Positions 5,991 through 10,519 of a DNA stretch of 10,519 nucleotides are shown piece after piece. Within the stretch, counting starts at the first letter, position 1; each line of letters opens with the position of its first letter. The notes below the pieces were generated by a model, which saw only the letters and a program-made list of their open reading frames with translations, was not told the origin of the DNA and made no database searches. The position numbers and the translations under genes were made by a program. Origin of the DNA: Clostridia bacterium (GTDB taxonomy: Bacteria > Bacillota > Clostridia > Christensenellales > CAG-917); assembly GCA_017500745.1 (NCBI GenBank), contig JAFVYE010000082.1, positions 1 through 10,519 on the forward strand, written 5' to 3'.

Positions 5991-7322
5991 ATGATTAATT
6001 TGGTCAGCGCAATAGACAGAATAGCTTTCAGAATCGGCGAGGTTGAGGTGGCTTGGTACGGCCTGCTCATAGTCCTTGGCATGATGACCGGACTCCTCAT
6101 TGTGTTGTCACAATGTAGACGCATCAAGCTCAACACAGACGATGCAGTTGAGTTTTTCCTTTGGGTCATCCCCATTGCAGTTGTCATGGCAAGACTCCTT
6201 TACGTCATGGTGCGCCCTGACGAGTATTTTGATCCTGCTGTTTGGAAGGAGGATTCCACCCAAGCATTTGTGGATATGATTGCAATATGGGACGGTGGCA
6301 TCACAATCATCGGTGGCATTTTGGGCGGACTCATTGGCGTCATAATCTTTTCTGTGCGCAAGCGTGACAAGGCCAATTTTGGTCAAATTTTGGACTTGGT
6401 TGTGCCCGCACTTTTGGTGGGACAACTCTTTGGCAGAGTGGGCAACTTCATCAACCAAGAGGCATTTGGCAAGCCCGCTTCAATGCTTGGCATACCCGAA
6501 AAATTCCCCTTTTCCGTGTACATTGACAACCCCAGCGGAGTTGAGCCCGAGTATCACGATATGGTGTACTCAAACACTCCCGGCTGGTTTGCAGCAACCT
6601 TCTTTTATGAGATGTGCTGGAACGCCATTGGCGCAATGATTTCCTTCGCAATCTGGCGCAAAAACAAGAGATATCCCGGCATCCTTGCCTTCTTCTATTT
6701 CTTCTGGTACTTCTTGGGCAGAGGATTGCTTGAATACGTGCGCATTGACGCAGTGCCCGTCACACAAATTGCATGTTTTGTGGTGGTGCCCTTTGCGGTC
6801 ATCTTTGCAGGAGCATACATCCTTCTTCAAGAAAACCGTCACGCATTCAAAAAGGTCAACGATGCCTTTGCAAGCGGAACTCTTGACACAACCGTCCTCA
6901 CAAAGTGGGAGGTTGACAACTACGGCGTGGCAGTCAAAATCCTTCAAAAGCCCAACAAGCTCACCTACAAGATTTACGGCATAACCGAGTTGAACGTGGC
7001 AGAGGTTGAGGTGTCCTCAAAAGAGGCCATAGACCAGTACAGAACTGACAGAAAGGAGCAGAGAAAGGCGCTTCAAAAGGCAGAGTGGGAAAAGACTGTT
7101 CAAAATTTGAAGTCCTTGCCCCACAAGATCAAGGATTTGCCCCACAAGATCAAGGATTTGCCCAACAAAATCAAGGCCTTGCCTCAAAAGTTTGCAGGCA
7201 AAAACAAGGACGTCGCCCCCCACACCCAAAACACAGAAATTACAGAAACCAAAATAGATGCAGTTGAAACTGCGGATGCGCAAAAGGACACAGCGGAGAC
7301 TACACCTGACAAACAGGAGTAA
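5991..7322 (+). CDS. lgt: Prolipoprotein diacylglyceryl transferase with a C-terminal extension
   Basis: This integral membrane enzyme transfers diacylglycerol from phosphatidylglycerol to the lipobox cysteine of prolipoproteins, the first step of lipoprotein maturation. Seven or so hydrophobic segments span residues 21-285. Motifs are AWYGLLIVLG (21-30), IWDGGITIIGGILGG (99-113), the Lgt signature GRVGNFINQEAFG (148-160, with R149, N152, E157) and GRGLLEYVRID (243-253). The position of the His in the HGG motif of E. coli Lgt is Ile here (IIGG); Firmicutes Lgt proteins also vary there. After the core there is a hydrophilic tail of about 158 residues with four seven-residue repeats (375-402) and a Thr/Glu-rich end, much longer than usual. 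I choose the ATG at 5991, 7 nt after GGGAG (5979-5983). An ATG at 5985 overlaps the galK stop as ATGA but sits too close to that Shine-Dalgarno. The frame is also open to a GTG at 5958 inside galK. Confidence 0.93.
   Translation: MINLVSAIDRIAFRIGEVEVAWYGLLIVLGMMTGLLIVLSQCRRIKLNTDDAVEFFLWVIPIAVVMARLLYVMVRPDEYFDPAVWKEDSTQAFVDMIAIWDGGITIIGGILGGLIGVIIFSVRKRDKANFGQILDLVVPALLVGQLFGRVGNFINQEAFGKPASMLGIPEKFPFSVYIDNPSGVEPEYHDMVYSNTPGWFAATFFYEMCWNAIGAMISFAIWRKNKRYPGILAFFYFFWYFLGRGLLEYVRIDAVPVTQIACFVVVPFAVIFAGAYILLQENRHAFKKVNDAFASGTLDTTVLTKWEVDNYGVAVKILQKPNKLTYKIYGITELNVAEVEVSSKEAIDQYRTDRKEQRKALQKAEWEKTVQNLKSLPHKIKDLPHKIKDLPNKIKALPQKFAGKNKDVAPHTQNTEITETKIDAVETADAQKDTAETTPDKQE
7116..7199 (+). repeat. 21-bp tandem repeats in the lgt tail
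   Basis: Four consecutive 21-bp units start at 7116, 7137, 7158 and 7179. Units 1 and 2 are identical base for base; unit 3 differs at a few positions and unit 4 is diverged in its second half. In frame they encode the heptapeptide LPHKIKD twice, then LPNKIKA and LPQKFAG. The identity of the first two units suggests recent duplication or slippage. Confidence 0.9.
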
Positions 7323-7324
7323 CC

Positions 7325-8749
7325 ATGGACAAAGAAAGAAACCTTACAATGCTCACCGACCTTTATCAACTCACAATGATAAATGGTTATTTCAAGTGTG
7401 GCACACAAGATCAAAAGGCGGCCTTTGATTTGTTTTATCGTGGATCAAACGGCTATTCCTACGCCATCGTGGCAGGTCTTGAACAAGCGGTTGAATACAT
7501 CAAGAATCTGCATTTTGCTGATGAAGATATTGCATATCTTCGCTCCCTTGGCATTTTTGGAGAGGATTTTCTTGCCAAGCTCAAGGACTTCCGCTTTACA
7601 GGGGATTTGAGAGCAGTGCCCGAGGGCACGATGATCTTCCCCAACGAGCCCATTCTCACTGTGATAGCCCCCATGTTTGAGGCACAACTGGTGGAGACAG
7701 CCCTCCTCAACATCATCAACCATCAAACCCTCATCGCCACCACAGCGTCCCGCCTTACAGAGTGCACAAAGGCAAACATATCTGAGTTTGGACTGCGCAG
7801 AGCCCAAGGCCCTGATGCTGGTTTGTACGGCGCAAGAGCAGCTTATATTGGTGGTTGCAGATCAACCTCAAACGTCCTTGCAGGACAGATGTTTGGCATT
7901 GAGGTCAAGGGCACTCACTCACACAGCTGGGTTATGTCATTCCCCACAGAGTACGATGCCTTTGATGCGTACGCCAAGATTTATCCTGACAGCTGTCTGC
8001 TTCTGGTGGACACCTACGACACCTTGAAGAGTGGTGTGCCCAATGCAATAAGAGTGTTCAAAAAGCTCAAACAAAAGGGACACAAGCCCCTTGGCATCCG
8101 TCTTGACAGCGGTGACCTTGCTTACTTGAGTAAGCAAGCACGCAAGATGCTTGATGAAGCCGGCTTCCCCGAAGCAAAGATATTTGTGTCCAACGACATT
8201 GATGAAAAGGTGCTTATGTCCCTTGCACAACAAGATGCAAAGATTGACGTGTACGGCATTGGCACAAAGCTTATCACGTCCTTCAACAACGCTGCCCTTG
8301 GCGGTGTGTACAAACTGTCTGCCATTGAGGATGAAGACGGCAATATGATCCCCAAAATCAAGGTGAGCAACAGCCATGAAAAGACAACCAACCCCGGCCT
8401 CAAACGCACGGTCAGAGTGCTTGTGGACGGCATGGCGGTGGCAGACCTCATTTGCCTTATGGATGATGAGTTTGACACCTCAAAGCCTCTCACAGTGTTC
8501 CACCCCGAACAAACTTGGAAAAAGACCACCTTTGAAAAGTATGAAATCAAGGAACTTATGGTTGACGTGTTCAAGGATGGCAAGTTGGTGTACGATATGC
8601 CCACTTTGCAAGAGATCGGCGAGCATTGTGACAAGTCAAAGGCAGAGTTTTTCCCTGAATATCGCCGTGTCACCAACACTCAAGAGTACAAGGTTGACTT
8701 GTCTGACAATATGTGGCAACTCAAGCACAAGCTCCTTGGCGTAAAATGA
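7325..8749 (+). CDS. pncB: Nicotinate phosphoribosyltransferase
   Basis: It makes nicotinate mononucleotide from nicotinate and PRPP with ATP hydrolysis (Preiss-Handler NAD salvage), in the cytoplasm. The 474-residue protein has the family start (LTMLTDLYQLTMINGYF, 7-23), EFGLRRAQGPDAG (154-166), GTHSHSWVMSFPTEYDAF with the likely phosphorylated histidine at H200 (aligned by eye with GTxAHS in other members), and the PRPP-side motif RLDSGDL (259-265). The C-terminal part (VRVLVDGMAVADLICLMDD and beyond) fits the longer Gram-positive form. NAMPT-type activity is less likely given EFGLRR and the overall family resemblance. GGAG (7316-7319) gives 5-nt spacing to the ATG and overlaps the last codons of lgt, with a 2-nt gap after its stop, so translation is probably coupled. 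It is the last gene of the galK transcript; a hairpin follows at 8801. Confidence 0.95.
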   Translation: MDKERNLTMLTDLYQLTMINGYFKCGTQDQKAAFDLFYRGSNGYSYAIVAGLEQAVEYIKNLHFADEDIAYLRSLGIFGEDFLAKLKDFRFTGDLRAVPEGTMIFPNEPILTVIAPMFEAQLVETALLNIINHQTLIATTASRLTECTKANISEFGLRRAQGPDAGLYGARAAYIGGCRSTSNVLAGQMFGIEVKGTHSHSWVMSFPTEYDAFDAYAKIYPDSCLLLVDTYDTLKSGVPNAIRVFKKLKQKGHKPLGIRLDSGDLAYLSKQARKMLDEAGFPEAKIFVSNDIDEKVLMSLAQQDAKIDVYGIGTKLITSFNNAALGGVYKLSAIEDEDGNMIPKIKVSNSHEKTTNPGLKRTVRVLVDGMAVADLICLMDDEFDTSKPLTVFHPEQTWKKTTFEKYEIKELMVDVFKDGKLVYDMPTLQEIGEHCDKSKAEFFPEYRRVTNTQEYKVDLSDNMWQLKHKLLGVK

Positions 8750-8800
8750 TCAATTAAGCCAAAATACAACAAAATATCCATTTTGACAGAACAAATTTTC

Positions 8801-8834
8801 ATTCTCCCTCAGTCATAATTGAGGGAGAATTTTT
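8801..8834 (+). terminator. Intrinsic terminator after pncB, immediately before the next gene's RBS
   Basis: ATTCTCCCTCA (8801-8811) pairs perfectly with TGAGGGAGAAT (8820-8830) around an 8-nt loop, followed by a T5 run to 8834. The ribosome binding site of the downstream gene (GGAGAGGA, 8839-8846) starts only 4 nt further on. I see no good promoter between this hairpin and that gene, so the hairpin may be partial, letting some transcription through, or part of that gene's leader. Confidence 0.75.
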
Positions 8835-8847
8835 GTTTGGAGAGGAT

Positions 8848-9426
8848 ATGAAAAGAAGAAAAAATCAACACACCACGTTTACGGTGACAAAAAAGGGGTA
8901 CTCCATGCAGGAGGTGGACGCCTACGTTGACCAATGCAAAAAGATTGAGCAGGCACAGCTTGACCAGCGTGAAAGGATTGTTGCACTTGTAAGCGAAGTC
9001 AACTCCCTCAAAGAGGAACTTCTGGCGTACAAAGCAAAGGAAGGGCAGATTGCAGAGGCAATCATCTCTGCAACAGACAGAGCTGACAAAATAAAGGGAG
9101 AAATGCGTTTGAGGTATGCAATGGAGCTTGACCGCCTTGACAACTTCCGCAAAAAGTGGACGGGAGTGTACAACGAGCTCAAAGCACGTTACGGCTTTGA
9201 CAGCGATGCCTTGAATGCAGAAAGCGTGGCTGTGTCCACTCGCATTGAAATTGAAAAGGTGCTGTCAAGAGATTTTTCATTGTCAATAGGTCAGGCAGAA
9301 AACGAGGCGGAGAGGGCCTTCAAGCAGGAGGCAGAAAGGTTGTCCGCTGGGTCAAACGAACTCAAAAACAAACTGCTTGAAGCAATGAAAAGGAGCAAGA
9401 CCGTTGCTTGCTCCTTTGATGAGTGA
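8848..9426 (+). CDS. DivIVA-like coiled-coil protein
   Basis: A 192-residue cytoplasmic protein. The N-terminus FTVTKKGYSMQEVDAYVDQC (11-30) matches the DivIVA/GpsB membrane-binding head pattern (F-x-GY-x-x-EVD-x-(F/Y)-(V/L)). A coiled coil with heptad leucines and valines runs from about 32 to 115, and a second helical acidic stretch from about 130 to 182. DivIVA proteins bind curved membrane at poles and septa and recruit division or wall-growth factors; which of these roles this one has cannot be told. A related form is the DivIVA-domain protein lacking a cell-division role. I start at the ATG at 8848, 5 nt after GGAG (8839-8842). A TTG at 8833 is in frame but lies inside the T run of the preceding terminator. 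The final codons form a strong hairpin (9389-9417). The TGA stop is at 9424-9426. Confidence 0.85.
   Translation: MKRRKNQHTTFTVTKKGYSMQEVDAYVDQCKKIEQAQLDQRERIVALVSEVNSLKEELLAYKAKEGQIAEAIISATDRADKIKGEMRLRYAMELDRLDNFRKKWTGVYNELKARYGFDSDALNAESVAVSTRIEIEKVLSRDFSLSIGQAENEAERAFKQEAERLSAGSNELKNKLLEAMKRSKTVACSFDE
9389..9417 (+). repeat. 11-bp perfect hairpin at the coding end of the DivIVA-like gene
   Basis: AAAGGAGCAAG (9389-9399) pairs with CTTGCTCCTTT (9407-9417) around a 7-nt loop. It lies inside the last codons (KRSKTVACSF) and is followed by GATGAGTGA rather than a T run. It looks like a stable 3'-end RNA structure, or a terminator stem without its T tract. Confidence 0.7.
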
Positions 9427-9443
9427 TTATCTTGTAAGATAAT
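9426..9443. repeat. 18-bp near-palindrome at the DivIVA-like gene stop codon
   Basis: ATTATCTT (9426-9433) and AAGATAAT (9436-9443) are perfect 8-bp arms around a 2-bp centre, starting on the last base of the stop codon. As RNA it would form a 6-bp stem with a 6-nt loop; as DNA it has the shape of a dimer binding site. It is the second of three inverted repeats in this stretch. Confidence 0.5.
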
Positions 9444-9461
9444 GGGGTGAAAGTGCAAAAG

Positions 9462-9489
9462 AAAACCTTGGCTTGAGCCAAGGTTTTTT
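9462..9489. terminator. Bidirectional intrinsic terminator between convergent genes
   Basis: AAAACCTTGGC (9462-9472) pairs with GCCAAGGTTTT (9477-9487) around a TTGA loop, followed by T's to 9489. On the minus strand the left flank reads TTTTCTTTTG. It separates the DivIVA-like gene (plus) from the lipoprotein gene (minus, ending at 9491) and should serve both. Confidence 0.92.
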
Positions 9490-9490
9490 G

Positions 9491-10324
9491 TTATTTTTCA
9501 AGTGAGATTGAGTTGAGTGTGTAGGTCACTTCACCAGTTGCTGTGGGCTCTACAAACTTGACGAGCACATAGGGGAGCTTCCAGCCGTTTACGTCAACGG
9601 GGTTGACTGTGTAGAATAAGGTGTGTGCCTTGCCCTGCACCTTGGTTGAGCGAGAAAGTGAAACCTTGAAGCACTCATAGCTGTTGTCTGCATAGATTAT
9701 GTTTTCTGTGCCGACAACCGATGCGGTCAATGATGCAAGATTGGCTTCGCCAACCACAGCGGGTACGTTGAATGAAAAGCTGAATCCGGTTGACATTGAG
9801 CTGACGCCACGGAGGAGTTGATGGAACTCATTGTTGTCGTAGTAGGGTGACTTCAGACCAATTGAACCCTCAACGTTATTGCCGTTTTCGGTGCCGAAGT
9901 AGGTGTAGTTGGCGCCGTCATATTTTCCGCCAAGTTCAAGGGTGACAACGCCGTCAACAACCTGTTTTCTATAGCTTGCCTTGGGCACGAGGAAACTGCC
10001 ACCGCTTGACAATTGAACGTAACATGCTGTTGTGTACACTGTGTTGTCGTAGGTGAGTGTTCCGTTGACGATGATGCCTTTGCCAACCCCTTCAAGAGTT
10101 ACGGTGCCAACGGTCACGTTGGGCTCGTTGTTGTGGATGACTTCCACGGTGTAGGTGCCGTTGGTTGTCTTGCTGTCGTCATCTACGGTGTAGACGTACT
10201 TTTCATAAGGACGCCATACGTCTTTGAGTTGGCCTTGTACGGTTGCAGTTGAGCAAGCCACAAAAGTGACTGCCATGATTGCAACGAGGGCGATTGTGAC
10301 AATAATGAGTGCTATCTTTTTCAT
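9491..10324 (-). CDS. Predicted secreted lipoprotein of unknown function
   Basis: The 277-residue product begins MKK, then a hydrophobic helix (about 4-22) ending in FVAC at 21-24. This reads as a type II signal peptide with C24 as the lipidated cysteine, although Phe at -3 is less usual than Leu, Val or Ile. The mature part is rich in Thr, Val, Gly, Asn and Tyr in alternating patterns typical of beta-sheet proteins, with few charged helices and two further cysteines (about positions 101 and 219). I recognise no family. If exported, it would sit on the outer face of the membrane and be a substrate of the Lgt encoded at 5991-7322. The start is fixed by the signal peptide. There is no Shine-Dalgarno; a TATAAT box ends 9 nt before the ATG, so the mRNA would have almost no leader. 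Its neighbour is the convergent DivIVA-like gene, with no operon partner visible. Confidence 0.85.
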   Translation of the reverse strand: MKKIALIIVTIALVAIMAVTFVACSTATVQGQLKDVWRPYEKYVYTVDDDSKTTNGTYTVEVIHNNEPNVTVGTVTLEGVGKGIIVNGTLTYDNTVYTTACYVQLSSGGSFLVPKASYRKQVVDGVVTLELGGKYDGANYTYFGTENGNNVEGSIGLKSPYYDNNEFHQLLRGVSSMSTGFSFSFNVPAVVGEANLASLTASVVGTENIIYADNSYECFKVSLSRSTKVQGKAHTLFYTVNPVDVNGWKLPYVLVKFVEPTATGEVTYTLNSISLEK

Positions 10325-10333
10325 AATGTAAGT

Positions 10334-10362
10334 ATTATATATATTTTTTACGTTTAAGACAA
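10334..10362 (-). promoter_or_regulatory. Promoter of the lipoprotein gene (near-leaderless)
   Basis: On the minus strand: -35 TTGTCT (10362-10357, the TTG conserved), 17-bp spacer, perfect -10 TATAAT (10339-10334). The ATG at 10324 is 9 nt beyond the -10 box, so the leader would be 0-4 nt. The run of T and A bases around it gives no ribosome binding site. Confidence 0.65.
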
Positions 10363-10372
10363 GTGTTTTTGT

Positions 10373-10382
10373 CCTTGCAAGG
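10373..10382. repeat. 10-bp palindrome upstream of the lipoprotein promoter
   Basis: CCTTGCAAGG is a perfect 10-bp palindrome centred about 50 bp upstream of the predicted start of the lipoprotein mRNA. The position would suit an activator, but a 10-bp palindrome is weak evidence by itself. It contains another TTGCAA, but no good -10 lies 17 bp from it on either strand. Confidence 0.3.
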
Positions 10383-10435
10383 TTGAAATCAATTATTTTT
10401 TAAGGAGAAAACGGCAGGGTTTTCAAAATAAATAA

Positions 10436-10510
10436 ATATCCTACCTGCTCATCTGCGGCATGGGCGTGTATATGTTCCTGATGACCCGGCGGGAAGGGAA
10501 AACTCCGTAA
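10436..10510 (+). other. GC-rich open stretch resembling a membrane-protein C-terminus
   Basis: Between in-frame stops at 10433 and 10508, the plus strand reads ISYLLICGMGVYMFLM followed by TRREGKTP: a hydrophobic segment with a basic tail, as at the end of a membrane or wall-anchored protein. G+C over 10441-10500 is 35 of 60 bases, clearly higher than in the flanking AT-rich region, and codons such as CTG, ATC and CGG dominate. There is no ribosome binding site in range (AAGGAG at 10402-10407 is over 50 nt from the first ATG, 10460). It may be a gene remnant, a foreign fragment, or an assembly join. The rest of 10383-10435 is AT-rich with a 6-bp hairpin (10407-10424) and nothing I can name. 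Confidence 0.2.
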
Positions 10511-10519
10511 AAGAAAAAG

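Noticed and set aside
7116..7199. Tandem repeats considered as a CRISPR-like or VNTR element
   Set aside because: There are no spacers between units; they are contiguous in-frame codons of lgt, so a protein repeat.
8122..8679. 185-codon open frame on the minus strand opposite pncB
   Set aside because: The longest antisense frame, but Ser/Leu-rich as typical of shadows and without start signals; the plus-strand gene is unambiguous.
8833..8847. TTG start for the DivIVA-like gene
   Set aside because: It lies inside the terminator T run; the ATG at 8848 has GGAG at 5 nt.
10402..10460. AAGGAG at 10402-10407 as the ribosome binding site of a right-end gene
   Set aside because: No start codon follows within a usable distance; the first ATG in the open stretch is over 50 nt away.

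Overview
The window looks like a low-to-middle GC chromosomal fragment from an uncultured member of the Bacillota, probably a Clostridia relative. The basis is family flavour: a dnaX-ybaB-recR cluster, the long type 2 (Firmicutes-type) GalT, a galactokinase with the clostridial GNHTDH form of the signature, a DivIVA-like coiled-coil protein, Firmicutes-type nicotinate phosphoribosyltransferase, and Shine-Dalgarno sequences of the AGGAG kind. The taxonomic placement is inference. There are no rRNA or tRNA genes, IS elements, CRISPR arrays or phage genes, and no obvious novel multi-gene system. Most of the window is housekeeping, and the interest lies in its regulatory architecture.

Layout. (1) 1-435 is the end of an unrecognised, mostly helical protein. 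(2) 528-2965 is a DNA-maintenance operon, dnaX-ybaB-recR, starting from a textbook TTGCAA-17-TATAAT promoter whose -10 box lies 7 nt before the dnaX ATG, so the mRNA should be leaderless. It ends at a bidirectional terminator (3052-3080). (3) galT (minus, 3094-4626) and galK (plus, from 4732) diverge from a 105-bp intergenic region. Two face-to-face promoters of the same TTGCAA-17 type overlap there, with predicted start points within a base or two of each other. (4) galK continues with gaps of 2 nt into lgt (prolipoprotein diacylglyceryl transferase, with an unusual repeat-bearing C-terminal tail) and pncB (nicotinate phosphoribosyltransferase), and ends at a hairpin at 8801-8834. (5) 8848-9426 encodes a small DivIVA-like coiled-coil protein; its 3' end and downstream region carry three inverted repeats in about 100 bp, the last being a bidirectional terminator. 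(6) 9491-10324 (minus) encodes a predicted lipoprotein of unknown function, again with a -10 box almost touching its ATG and no Shine-Dalgarno. (7) 10325-10519 has no complete gene; its last ~80 bases are noticeably GC-richer and read like the C-terminus of a membrane protein.

How the genes fit together. DnaX is the clamp-loader subunit, YbaB a nucleoid-associated protein and RecR a recombination mediator: the standard replication/repair cluster. GalK and GalT are successive Leloir steps (galactose to Gal-1-P, then exchange with UDP-glucose); galE is not in the window. Lgt would lipidate proteins such as the lipoprotein at the right end, and PncB salvages nicotinate to NAD. The link between galK, lgt and pncB is one of co-transcription, not of shared pathway.
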